Source: Bin75 sp965223955 (lineage in GTDB: Bacteria; Nitrospirota; Nitrospiria; Nitrospirales; UBA8639). From it: DNA of 64,000 bases. The notes under the pieces are model-generated. The model was not told the DNA's origin. It saw only the letters and a list, made by a program, of their open reading frames with translations, and made no database searches. Positions 47,044-55,086 of the stretch are shown piece by piece. The stretch lies in NCBI GenBank assembly GCA_965223955.1, contig OZ245029.1:744001-808000 (forward strand), given 5' to 3'. Each line of letters begins with the position of its first letter. The first letter of the stretch is position 1. The position numbers were made by a program, and so were the translations under genes.

Positions 47044-48057
47044 ATGATTATCGTATTCAAGCCGACTGCCACGGAAGAGGACATTGATCACGTCACGGAT
47101 CGACTCAGGGAACTGGGCCTGAAATCGCAAATGTCCCGTGGCGAGGAGCGCACCATCATCGGTGTGATCGGCGACGAACGTCTGTTGGAAAACCAACCGC
47201 TCACGGTGTTCTCCGGCGTGGAGAGCGTCACGCCCATTTTGGCGCCGTGGAGGCTGGTGAGCCGGGAATTTCAAGCCCAGGACTTGGCGATTGCGGTGGA
47301 TCGCGTGACGGTGGGCGGCAAACGATTGGTCGTGATGGCCGGCCCCTGTGCCGTCGAAAAATTGGAAGTGACGGTCGGGATTGCGCATGAAGTCAAAGCC
47401 GCCGGGGGCGCGATCCTTCGGGGTGGCGCGTACAAACCGCGAACCTCTCCCTATTCGTTTCAAGGCTTGGGTCGTGAAGGGCTTGATTTTTTGGTTGAAG
47501 CGAAGAAGCAGACGGGGATGCCCGTGGTCAGTGAAATTTTGGATCCCCGCGACACGGACGTGTTCCTGGAAAAAGCCGACGTGATTCAGATCGGGGCGCG
47601 GAACATGCAGAACTTCGAATTGCTCAAGGAAGTCGGGGCCTATGATAAGCCGGTTCTCCTGAAACGAGGGCTGTCCGCCACGATCAAAGAATTTTTATTG
47701 TCGGCCGAATACATCGTCTCGCGTGGCAATCGAAACGTGATGTTGTGCGAACGCGGCATTCGCACCTTTGAAACCCAGTATCGCAATACGCTGGATCTGA
47801 CGGCGGTGCCCACGTTGAAAGAACTGTCTCATTTGCCGGTGATCGTCGATCCCAGTCATGCGACGGGCAAATGGAACCTGGTGGCTCCCATGGCCAAGGC
47901 GGCCATTGCGGCGGGTGCCGACGGGCTCCTGATCGAGGTCCATTCGAATCCGGAATGCGCCCTCTGCGACGGAGAGGAATCGCTCAAGCCTTATCGGTTC
48001 AAGGCATTGATGAACGACCTGAAAATCCTTGCGCAAGCCGTCGGAAGAGAATTGTAA
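47044..48057 (+). CDS. aroF: 3-deoxy-7-phosphoheptulonate synthase, type I-beta
   Basis: The 337-residue enzyme has an N-terminal ferredoxin-like regulatory domain (MIIVFKPTATEEDIDHVTDR, residues 1-70) typical of the I-beta class. The KDO8PS/DAHPS barrel follows: MAGPCAVEKLEV, RGGAYKPRTSPYSFQGLG, VSEILDPRD, IQIGARNMQNFELL, LKRGLSATIKEFL, LCERGIRTFE, VDPSHATGKWNLV and EVHSNPECALCDGEESL. It condenses PEP and erythrose 4-phosphate at the start of the shikimate pathway. It starts 9 bp after hisC. Confidence 0.94.
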   Translation: MIIVFKPTATEEDIDHVTDRLRELGLKSQMSRGEERTIIGVIGDERLLENQPLTVFSGVESVTPILAPWRLVSREFQAQDLAIAVDRVTVGGKRLVVMAGPCAVEKLEVTVGIAHEVKAAGGAILRGGAYKPRTSPYSFQGLGREGLDFLVEAKKQTGMPVVSEILDPRDTDVFLEKADVIQIGARNMQNFELLKEVGAYDKPVLLKRGLSATIKEFLLSAEYIVSRGNRNVMLCERGIRTFETQYRNTLDLTAVPTLKELSHLPVIVDPSHATGKWNLVAPMAKAAIAAGADGLLIEVHSNPECALCDGEESLKPYRFKALMNDLKILAQAVGREL

Positions 48058-48190
48058 CTCGCCGTTTCCCCTCCTTTGTAAGGAGGGGTGAAGGGGAGGT
48101 AGAGACGGCGGAGGTGAAACCCCGTGCCCCATGGTCGGCGGCTCTACCCCACCCGGCCTCCCCTTACAAAGGGGAGGGAATGAGACAACC
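48058..48190. repeat. intergenic repeat with tccctttgtaaggagggg palindrome arms
   Basis: The arms cccctcctttgtaaggaggg and cctccccttacaaaggggag enclose a gaggtagag...ctctacccc inner stem. The same design occurs at 3776-3815 and 4079-4202. It interrupts the aromatic operon between aroF and tyrA. Confidence 0.6.
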
Positions 48191-49063
48191 ATGACCGTAC
48201 ATTTCAGACAAGTCACGATTGTTGGGGTCGGATTGATCGGGGGCTCCGTGGGGATGCTCATGAAGCGTCAGGGTCTGGCCGATCGCGTGGTCGGCGTGGG
48301 CCGGAGTTTGGGCAACCTGGAATTAGCCGTGCAACGTGGGGCCATCGATGCGTTTGAACGTGATCCCAAGGCGGCGATGAAGGGCACGGAGTTGGTCATT
48401 CTCGCCACGCCCGTGGAAAGTTACGCCACGCATCTCAAGGAGTGGGGAAGTGTCCTGGAACCCGGCACGATCGTGAGCGACGTGGGAAGCGTCAAGGGCT
48501 CCTTGGTGGAACAGGTGGAATCCCTGGTTCCGGCCGGTGTGCGTTTCGTGGGCGCGCATCCCATCGCCGGAAAGGAAACGTCGGGGGTTGTGGCGGGGTC
48601 CGTCGATTTGTTCACCGGGGCCCTGTGCATCATCACGCCGACGGCCGACACCGATCCTCAAGCCCTCCTCACCATGCAGCACGTATGGGAAGCCATGGGC
48701 ACCGTCGTCCGGTCGGTCGATCCCTTTTTGCACGATTGGATATTGGGGGCGGTCAGTCACCTTCCTCACGTCGCAGCCTTCGCCCTCATGAATGCCTTGA
48801 TGGATCTTCAACAGCGAACCGAAGGCGGGGCGGAGTTGCTGGAATATTCCGGCGGCGGCTTGCGGGATACCACGCGAATCGCTGCAGCCTCTCCGGAAAT
48901 ATGGCGCACGATTTTTCTCGGAAATCCTGAAAATCTTTTGATCATGATCGAAGCCCTGGAAAAACAATTGCAACGCTTCAAGGGCTTGATCCAAGCGAAG
49001 GATGGACCGGGCCTGGAGCATGAAATCGCCAGGGCGCGGGAAGCGCGGCAACGGCTGAAATGA
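48191..49063 (+). CDS. tyrA: prephenate dehydrogenase
   Basis: From the ATG at 48191 the 290-residue protein has the NAD-binding motif VTIVGVGLIGGSVGMLMK, ILATPVESYATHL, SDVGSVKGSLVEQV, GAHPIAGKETSGV with the catalytic His, and SHLPHVAAFALMNAL. EYSGGGLRDTTRIAAASPEIWRTIFLGN is also typical of TyrA. It makes 4-hydroxyphenylpyruvate (or tyrosine from arogenate). There is no ACT domain. Reading upstream to 48131 would cross the repeat. It overlaps aroA by 4 bp. Confidence 0.93.
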   Translation: MTVHFRQVTIVGVGLIGGSVGMLMKRQGLADRVVGVGRSLGNLELAVQRGAIDAFERDPKAAMKGTELVILATPVESYATHLKEWGSVLEPGTIVSDVGSVKGSLVEQVESLVPAGVRFVGAHPIAGKETSGVVAGSVDLFTGALCIITPTADTDPQALLTMQHVWEAMGTVVRSVDPFLHDWILGAVSHLPHVAAFALMNALMDLQQRTEGGAELLEYSGGGLRDTTRIAAASPEIWRTIFLGNPENLLIMIEALEKQLQRFKGLIQAKDGPGLEHEIARAREARQRLK

Positions 49064-50355
49064 GTGCGCTCACGATCACGCCGCAAGGCCCCTTGCGTGG
49101 GACGATTCGGATGCCCGGGGACAAATCCATCACCCATCGGGCCTTGCTTGCCGGCGCCCTGGCCGAAGGCTCCGCCACGATTACAGGATATTGTCGCGGA
49201 GAAGATTGCCTCAATACCCTCCGTGCCTTGCAAGCGTTGGGCGTGGCCATCGAAGTCGAAACGGACCAGGTCCGGATCTTGGGCAAGGGGTTGGGTGGAT
49301 TGACCGAACCCGTTCGGCACGTGGATTGCGGCAATTCCGGGACGGGCCTTCGTCTGTTGGCCGGGGTGCTGGCCGGTCAACCGTTTTTTTCGATCCTGAC
49401 GGGCGACGACTCGCTTCGCCGCCGCCCCATGGGGCGGATCGTGAACCCCCTGCGCCTGATGGGCGCGACCATCCAAGGCAGGAAAGGGGGCGAATTGGCG
49501 CCGTTGGCCATTCAGGGAGGTGCCTTACAGGGCATCGAATATCGCTCACCGGTGTCGAGTGCCCAGATCAAATCGGCGGTTCTCTTTGCGGGTCTCTTTG
49601 CCCAAGGGGAGACGCGGTTTTCCGAGCCCGTACAATCCCGGGATCACACCGAGCGGATGTTCCGGTATCTGGGCATTCCGCTTGAAACCGACGGGTGTCA
49701 CGTCGTCCTGCCGGGCCGTCCCACCTATGCGGCCAAAGATTTCTTGGTGCCCGGCGACCTGTCTGCCGCAGCCTTCTTTATCGTCGGCGCCTCCCTGGTT
49801 CCCGGCTCTGAGGTACGGATCGTGAATATCGGCCTCAATCCGGCCAGGACGGGGATACTGGACATTCTTTGCGAAATGGGAGCCGATATCCGGATTGTCA
49901 ACCAACGGGAACAAGCCGGGGAACCGGTGGGTGATCTGCTGGTTCGCACGACCCCGCTTCGCGGCGTGACCATCGAAGCCTCACACGTTCCCAAAATGAT
50001 TGACGAATTTCCCATTTTTTGCGTGGCCGCGGCGCTGGCCGAAGGCCGGACCGTCGTGACGGGAGCCGAAGAGTTACGAGTCAAGGAAACCGACCGGATT
50101 CATACCATGGCCACGGAACTGGCCAAACTCAACGTCCCCATTCAGGAAACCCCGGACGGATTTATTCTGCACGGGGGCGCCGCCATCAAAGGCGGAACCT
50201 GCATGAGCCATGGCGACCATCGAGTGGCCATGGCATTGGCGATCGCCGCGTTGACCGGCGACGCGCCAACGACCATTCTCGACACCGACTGCATTGCGAC
50301 CTCCTTCCCGGATTTCCATGACAACCTATTGGAATTATTGACAATTTCACGCTGA
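49060..50355 (+). CDS. aroA: 3-phosphoshikimate 1-carboxyvinyltransferase (EPSP synthase)
   Basis: The 431-residue protein has MPGDKSITHRALLAGALAEG, VDCGNSGTGLRLLAG, DDSLRRRPMGRIVNPLRLMG, SPVSSAQIKSAVLFAGL, QSRDHTERMFRYLG, PGDLSAAAFFIVGA, PKMIDEFPIFCVAAALAEG, EELRVKETDRIHTMA and HGDHRVAMALAIAAL. The RPMGR, SAQ(I/V)KS and SRDHTE sets fit the class II group. The PEP-site residue is Gly (NSGT), not the Ala seen in some glyphosate-tolerant class II enzymes. It performs the sixth shikimate step. The cmk promoter overlaps its 3' end. Confidence 0.93.
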   Translation: MSALTITPQGPLRGTIRMPGDKSITHRALLAGALAEGSATITGYCRGEDCLNTLRALQALGVAIEVETDQVRILGKGLGGLTEPVRHVDCGNSGTGLRLLAGVLAGQPFFSILTGDDSLRRRPMGRIVNPLRLMGATIQGRKGGELAPLAIQGGALQGIEYRSPVSSAQIKSAVLFAGLFAQGETRFSEPVQSRDHTERMFRYLGIPLETDGCHVVLPGRPTYAAKDFLVPGDLSAAAFFIVGASLVPGSEVRIVNIGLNPARTGILDILCEMGADIRIVNQREQAGEPVGDLLVRTTPLRGVTIEASHVPKMIDEFPIFCVAAALAEGRTVVTGAEELRVKETDRIHTMATELAKLNVPIQETPDGFILHGGAAIKGGTCMSHGDHRVAMALAIAALTGDAPTTILDTDCIATSFPDFHDNLLELLTISR

Positions 50356-50365
50356 ATTCTATAAT
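50338..50365 (+). promoter_or_regulatory. consensus promoter for cmk-plsC-rpsA
   Basis: TTGACA (50338-50343) and TATAAT (50360-50365) are both perfect consensus boxes with a 16-nt spacer, and they overlap the aroA stop codon. Transcription would start near 50372, 14 bp before the GTG of cmk. This gives the translation genes their own strong promoter within the cluster. Confidence 0.75.
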
Positions 50366-50385
50366 AATGTCCTTTTCCGAGGACT

Positions 50386-51072
50386 GTGAAGACGTTTGCC
50401 CAAAGGCAAGGCTTACTCATCACGATTGACGGCCCTGCCGGGGCGGGGAAAAGTACGACGGCTCGGGCCTTGGCGTCGCGGTTGGGCTACGCCTATCTTG
50501 ATACGGGCGCCCTCTACCGCGCGGTCGCATGGGTGGTGCGACAAAAGGGGATTGATTGTGCCGATGCCGGGGCCATGGAGGCGTTGTTGTCCTCGATCGA
50601 TTTTCACGTGTCTCTAGAAGAAGGGGTGACGCGAACGTGTATCGACAACGAGGACATCACCGCGCAATTGCGTTCCCCGGAAATCAGCCGGTTGGCATCA
50701 ACCGTCGCGGCGCTGCCGCACGTTCGAGACCGGCTGTTACCGATTCAGGCGCGATATCGCCGTGAGGGCGGGATCGTGACAGAAGGCCGTGACATGGGCA
50801 CCAGGGTGTTTCCGGACGCGGACGTGAAATTTTTTCTTGAAGCGGATCTCGAGACGCGGACGACTCGCCGGTATCAGGAGGCGGTGCGGGGCGGGCATCC
50901 CGAAACACAGCGTGACATCCGGCGGGCCATTCAGGAACGGGATACCAACGATCGCTCGCGGGCAACCGCGCCGTTGAAACCGGCCGCCGATGCGGTGGTG
51001 ATCGATTCCTCGTCCTTGACGGTTGACCAGGTGGTGGAAAACATGATGGAGTGGATTCCGGGTCACTCGTGA
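50386..51072 (+). CDS. cmk: cytidylate kinase
   Basis: It starts at a GTG at 50386. It has ITIDGPAGAGKSTTARALASRLG (P-loop), YLDTGALYRAVAWVV, the CMP-binding insert region (about residues 60-110), IVTEGRDMGTRVFPDADVKFFLEAD, and RRAIQERDTNDRSRATAPLKPAADAVVIDSS. It phosphorylates CMP and dCMP. Length is 228 residues, normal. It is coupled to plsC by a GTGA overlap. The cmk-rpsA-ihf order is conserved in many bacteria. Confidence 0.94.
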   Translation: MKTFAQRQGLLITIDGPAGAGKSTTARALASRLGYAYLDTGALYRAVAWVVRQKGIDCADAGAMEALLSSIDFHVSLEEGVTRTCIDNEDITAQLRSPEISRLASTVAALPHVRDRLLPIQARYRREGGIVTEGRDMGTRVFPDADVKFFLEADLETRTTRRYQEAVRGGHPETQRDIRRAIQERDTNDRSRATAPLKPAADAVVIDSSSLTVDQVVENMMEWIPGHS

Positions 51073-51710
51073 GCACCGTGGTGTATGGAATCCTGTGGAT
51101 CCTCTCTCGCGTGGTCGGCCGCGTGTTCCTGCACTATCGTACGCGTGGCGTTGAACACGTCCCGGCAACGGGCGGGGTGTTGTTGGCGGCGAATCACGCG
51201 AGTTATGCGGATATTCCATTATTGGGATGCGGAGTCCGTCGCCGCCTCTTTTATCTCGGGCGGGCCACTTTGTTTCCCTATCCCCTGTTGGGTCGCATCC
51301 TTCGCTCGCTGGGGTGGATTCCGTTAAAGACCGAGCGATGGGATCGAAAAGCGTTCCAGTCCGCCGTGGAGTTGCTCAAGGCGGGAAAGGCCGTGGTCAT
51401 TTTTCCGGAGGGGACGCGAACGCCTGATGGAATGCTGCAGCCGGGGAAACCGGGAATCGGGCGGCTTGTGGCCGAAGCCCAATGTCCCGTGGTGCCGGTC
51501 TATCTCAGGGGGACGTACCAGGTGCTTCCGATAGGTGCGTCATGGCTGAGGCGGCATCCGGTGGAAGTGTCGTTTGGCGAGTCCATGGATTTTCGTGAGG
51601 AATGTCGACAATACCAGGGAAAAGAATTGTACCAATATATCAGTCAGAAAATAATGGCTCGGATTGGCGAATTGCGCGGCGTGGATCATTCGTCAATGCC
51701 GACAACATGA
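51069..51710 (+). CDS. plsC: 1-acyl-sn-glycerol-3-phosphate acyltransferase
   Basis: The GTG at 51069 overlaps the cmk stop (GTGA). The 213-residue protein has a hydrophobic N-terminal segment (STVVYGILWILSRVVGRVFL), the acyltransferase motif NHASYADIPLLG (HX4D), LGRATLFPYPLLGRILRSLG, FPEGTRTPDGMLQPGKPGIG and PVVPVYLRGT. It would make phosphatidic acid at the inner membrane. An earlier in-frame GTG at 51051 would lie inside cmk. Confidence 0.88.
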   Translation: MSTVVYGILWILSRVVGRVFLHYRTRGVEHVPATGGVLLAANHASYADIPLLGCGVRRRLFYLGRATLFPYPLLGRILRSLGWIPLKTERWDRKAFQSAVELLKAGKAVVIFPEGTRTPDGMLQPGKPGIGRLVAEAQCPVVPVYLRGTYQVLPIGASWLRRHPVEVSFGESMDFREECRQYQGKELYQYISQKIMARIGELRGVDHSSMPTT

Positions 51711-51797
51711 ACCTGAGAGATTGAGCCTCCACGTCGGTCACGGCTCGATTCCCGTCACAACGGTTGCTGGAAAGCGATCATACGTGAGGAATGAAGA

Positions 51798-53525
51798 ATG
51801 AGCACTATGTCACACGTCATTGAAGAAATAGACCGGGAGGCCTTGGAGGCCCTATATGAAGAAACGTTCAAGAATTTTGAAGAAGGCACGATCACGGAAG
51901 GCCGGGTGGTGGTCATTCAAAAAGACAGAGTGATCGTGGACATCGGCTATAAATCCGAAGGCATCATCTCGGCGAACCAGTTTATGCCGGACGAACTGAC
52001 CGGGTTGGCGGTCGGTGACCGCATCCAGGTGTACATCGAGCAGCGCGAAGACGCGGAAGGGAACTTGCTCCTCTCCAAGGAAAAAGCGGACAAGATGAAA
52101 GTTTGGGATGAGCTTGAGGTCGCGCATGAGGAGGAGAGGGAAGTCCATGGGAAAGTAGTGTCACGCATTAAAGGCGGGATGATGGTGGATATCGGGGTCA
52201 GGGCCTTTTTACCCGGCTCGCAAATCGATCTGACGCCCGTCCGCGACCTGGACTCCCTGGTCGGAAAAACCTTCCCGTTTAAAATCATTAAAATCAATCA
52301 TCGGCGCGGCAACGTGGTGATTTCCCGTCGGGCCTTATTGGAAGAAACGCGCGACAAGCGGCGGCAAAACACGTTATCGACCCTCGCCGAAGGACAACTG
52401 CTCGAAGGGACCGTGAAAAATATCACCGACTACGGCGCGTTTTTGGATTTGGGCGGCATTGACGGCCTGCTGCACATCACCGACATTTCCTGGGGACGGG
52501 TCGGCCATCCCTCCGATATGTTTGCCGTGGGGGATCGGTTGGAGGTACTGGTGCTCAAGTACGACCGCGAGACCGGAAGAATTTCCTTGGGGCTCAAACA
52601 AAAGACGGCCGACCCCTGGATGAACATTGCCGCCAAATACCCTGAAGGGTCGCGAGTGGGCGGCAAGGTCGTCAGCCTGACCGATTATGGAGCATTCGTG
52701 GAACTGGAGCCGGGTGTTGAAGGGCTCGTCCACGTATCGGAGATGTCCTGGACGCATGAAGTGCGCCATCCTTCCCGGGTGGTCGCGGTGGGAGACGCCA
52801 TCGACGCGCAAGTGCTGCACGTGGACCAGCAAGGTCGCAAGATTTCGCTTGGCATGAAACAGACCGCACCCAATCCGTGGGACGTCATTCAGGCCCGCTA
52901 CCCGGTGGGCACGCAAATCGAGGGAAAAGTCAAAAGCGTCACGGACTTCGGGGCCTTCGTGGGGCTGGACGAAGGGATCGACGGGCTGATTCATATTTCG
53001 GACATGTCGTGGACCAGACACATCAAGCATCCATCGGAATTGTTCAAGAAGGGGCAACGGGTGGCCGCGATCATTTTGCGCATCGACAAAGAAAAAGAGC
53101 GGTTGTCGCTGGGCTACAAGCAGCTCACGGCGGACCCGTGGGAAGCGGACATTCCTTCACGGTACCACGTGGGGAGCGTGGCGACCGGGACGGTGTCCAA
53201 GATCGCGGATTTCGGAGTGTTCGTCGAACTGGACGGGGACGTGGAAGGGTTGATCCACGTCAGTGAAGTCGGGCCCGATGGGGCGAATAAGCTGGAAGAG
53301 AGTTTTGCGATAGGCCGGAACGTGACCGCGAAGATCGTCAAAGTCGATTGTGAAGAACGGAAAATTGCGTTGAGCGTGAAAGACTGTCCGCAGGAACCGG
53401 AGAGCCGGACAACCGAAGCGGTGAGCGATCCGGGCGACGCCGACCAGGAGCCCGGCGCAGGGGCGGACCTGAGTGTTCACCCTGACCAGGAGCAGGAAGT
53501 CGCGGACTCAGAGGAAACGGCGTAG
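51798..53525 (+). CDS. rpsA: 30S ribosomal protein S1
   Basis: The 575-residue protein has six S1/OB-fold repeats, seen in EGRVVVIQKDRVIVDIGYKSEG, HGKVVSRIKGGMMVDIGVRAFLPGS, LEGTVKNITDYGAFLDLGGIDGLLHITDISW, GGKVVSLTDYGAFVELEPGVEGLVHVSEMSW, EGKVKSVTDFGAFVGLDEGIDGLIHISDMSW and TGTVSKIADFGVFVELDGDVEGLIHVSEV. The C-terminus is a disordered acidic tail. It recruits mRNA to the 30S subunit. It follows plsC by 87 bp. Confidence 0.95.
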   Translation: MSTMSHVIEEIDREALEALYEETFKNFEEGTITEGRVVVIQKDRVIVDIGYKSEGIISANQFMPDELTGLAVGDRIQVYIEQREDAEGNLLLSKEKADKMKVWDELEVAHEEEREVHGKVVSRIKGGMMVDIGVRAFLPGSQIDLTPVRDLDSLVGKTFPFKIIKINHRRGNVVISRRALLEETRDKRRQNTLSTLAEGQLLEGTVKNITDYGAFLDLGGIDGLLHITDISWGRVGHPSDMFAVGDRLEVLVLKYDRETGRISLGLKQKTADPWMNIAAKYPEGSRVGGKVVSLTDYGAFVELEPGVEGLVHVSEMSWTHEVRHPSRVVAVGDAIDAQVLHVDQQGRKISLGMKQTAPNPWDVIQARYPVGTQIEGKVKSVTDFGAFVGLDEGIDGLIHISDMSWTRHIKHPSELFKKGQRVAAIILRIDKEKERLSLGYKQLTADPWEADIPSRYHVGSVATGTVSKIADFGVFVELDGDVEGLIHVSEVGPDGANKLEESFAIGRNVTAKIVKVDCEERKIALSVKDCPQEPESRTTEAVSDPGDADQEPGAGADLSVHPDQEQEVADSEETA

Positions 53526-53549
53526 AGCATCATCGCTGGGCAGACGTGT

Positions 53550-54440
53550 ATGGACGACTCATCTTCAGGAAAAACCCGTTCCCAGTGGCGACGGGTCATC
53601 TGGATCGTGGTGGCCGCGGTGGCGTTGACCGTGGTGGGGAACGCGTTGTTACCGGAACTCGCCACGGTCGGCAAGGAGCGCATCGCGCTCGTCAGGATCG
53701 AAGGCCCCATTCTGGATTCCCGATTGACCGTGAACGAGTTGGAAGCGTATGCCCAGGACCCGCTCGTCAAGGCCATTGTCCTTCGGATCGATTCTCCGGG
53801 CGGCGGAGTCGCGGCTTCTCAGGAGATATATAATGCGGTCAAACGGGTGCGGGAAGAAAAGCAAAAAACGGTCGTGGTCTCCATGGGAACGGTGGCGGCT
53901 TCCGGCGGGTATTATATCGCGGTCGCCGCCGATCGAATCCTGGCCAACCCCGGAACCCTGACGGGCAGTATCGGCGTGATTATGCAGTTGGCCAATTTTG
54001 AAGAGCTCATGGACAAAATCGGCGTGAAGAACTTCGTGATAAAAAGCGGACGGTATAAAGACGTGGGGTCCCCGTTTCGCATGATGGGTGAAGAGGACCT
54101 GAACCTGTTGCAATCGGTCATGGATGATGCCCATCGTCAGTTTATCGAAGCCGTGGCCGAAGGGCGCGCGCTGGACGTCGCCGACGTCGAAGCCTTGGCG
54201 GACGGCCGGGTGTTGACCGGGCAACAAGCCAAAGACGTGCTCCTGATCGATGACCTGGGAGACCTGAAAGACGCCGTCAGAGTGGCGGCGGACATGACCG
54301 GGATAAAAGGTACTCCGCCGGTGATCGAAACGACCCCGGAATTTTCATTCCGGGATTGGTTGGTCGGATCCCTGTTTGGAGACACGCCCGCGTTACCGCT
54401 GCACACGGGAATGAACCTCATGTATCTCATGGCGTTGTAA
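53550..54440 (+). CDS. sppA: signal peptide peptidase SppA
   Basis: The 296-residue protein has an N-terminal membrane anchor (RRVIWIVVAAVALTVVGNA), then the ClpP-like SppA fold: VKAIVLRIDSPGGGVAASQEIYNAV, VSMGTVAASGGYYIAVAADRI with the Ser nucleophile, LTGSIGVIMQ, VIKSGRYKDVGSPFR with the catalytic Lys, and GRVLTGQQAKDVLLIDDLG. It cleaves residual signal peptides in the inner membrane facing the periplasm. It is the short (single-domain) type. It lies 24 bp after rpsA. Confidence 0.92.
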   Translation: MDDSSSGKTRSQWRRVIWIVVAAVALTVVGNALLPELATVGKERIALVRIEGPILDSRLTVNELEAYAQDPLVKAIVLRIDSPGGGVAASQEIYNAVKRVREEKQKTVVVSMGTVAASGGYYIAVAADRILANPGTLTGSIGVIMQLANFEELMDKIGVKNFVIKSGRYKDVGSPFRMMGEEDLNLLQSVMDDAHRQFIEAVAEGRALDVADVEALADGRVLTGQQAKDVLLIDDLGDLKDAVRVAADMTGIKGTPPVIETTPEFSFRDWLVGSLFGDTPALPLHTGMNLMYLMAL

Positions 54441-54445
54441 AATAC

Positions 54446-54560
54446 TCCCTCTCCCCTAATCTGAAATGAGGCGAAGCCCCCGACATTTTTAATCGGGGGG
54501 CTGGGGTGAGGGGATAGAGGGAGTAGGTCGGATTAGCGTAGCGTAATCCGACAATCCCAA
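54446..54560. repeat. intergenic repeats: terminator-like hairpin and REP-like palindrome
   Basis: gcccccgacatttttaatcg gggggc is a hairpin also found near 34475 and 58640. gtaggtcggattagcgtagc gtaatccgaca (54524-54553) is the same REP-like palindrome as at 27130-27161. Confidence 0.65.
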
Positions 54561-54588
54561 CCGGACACTTCGATCAAGGAGAGGAGTC

Positions 54589-55086
54589 ATGACCAAGGCA
54601 CACCTGATTGAGAAAATGGTGGAGAAAGCCAAGACCCTCAACCGCCGTGACGCGGAAAAGGTGGTGAACGGCATTTTCGATTCCATCCGTGGCGCCTTGA
54701 AGCGGGGAGAGAAAACGGAGATCCGCGGGTTTGGAAGTTTCCGGTTGCGCATCCGGCGCACCAAGGACGGGCGCAATCCCAAAACCGGAGAAACCGTGTC
54801 CGTGCCTGAAAAACTCATGCCGTTTTTTAAAGCGGGTAAAGAAATCAAGGAACTGCTGAATGTAGAAAGTGCGGCGCCACAGTCACGCGATCTGGCGGCG
54901 TCCCCGGGCAAAGAGATCAAGGAACTGCCGAATGCAGAAAGTGCGGCGCCACAGTCACGCGATCTGGCGGCGTCCCCGGACAAAGAGATCAAGGAACTGC
55001 CGAACGCAGAAAGGCCGACGCATGAACAATCCCGACCCCACGGTGACGGCACCGACCTGGACCCCCGAAGCCCTCACGCGGCTTGA
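54589..55086 (+). CDS. IHF/HU-family DNA-binding protein with tandem-repeat tail
   Basis: A strong ribosome-binding site (caaggagaggagtc) precedes the start. Residues 1-91 are a full HU/IHF fold: KAHLIEKMVEKAKTLNRRDAEKVV, GEKTEIRGFGSFRLRIRRTKDGRNPKTGETVSVPEKLMPFFKAGKEIKE, closest to the IHF-beta style GRNPKTG arm. Unlike normal family members (about 90-100 residues) it has a 75-residue tail built from 24-residue repeats (KEIKELPNAESAAPQSRDLA and ASPG/D) encoded by 72-bp DNA repeats. The last 65 bp overlap the next gene in another frame. Position after cmk-rpsA supports an IHF role. The tail is probably disordered. Confidence 0.85.
   Translation: MTKAHLIEKMVEKAKTLNRRDAEKVVNGIFDSIRGALKRGEKTEIRGFGSFRLRIRRTKDGRNPKTGETVSVPEKLMPFFKAGKEIKELLNVESAAPQSRDLAASPGKEIKELPNAESAAPQSRDLAASPDKEIKELPNAERPTHEQSRPHGDGTDLDPRSPHAA
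54838..55012 (+). repeat. 72-bp tandem repeat (about 2.4 copies) in the IHF-like gene
   Basis: Copy 1 is 54838-54909, copy 2 is 54910-54981, partial copy 3 starts at 54982. Copies 1 and 2 differ at only a few positions (for example ctgctgaatgtagaa versus ctgccgaatgcagaa). The length is a multiple of three, so copy-number change keeps the frame. It begins within the codons for the last conserved helix of the DNA-binding fold. Confidence 0.85.

Noticed and set aside
54838..55012. 72-bp repeats in the IHF-like gene as a CRISPR or integron element
   Set aside because: Only about 2.4 contiguous copies without spacers, in frame with the upstream gene.
54869..55021. N-terminal extension of the four-PCP_red protein
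   Set aside because: It reads through the tandem repeat in another frame, giving Arg/Cys/His-rich sequence unlike the rest of the protein.
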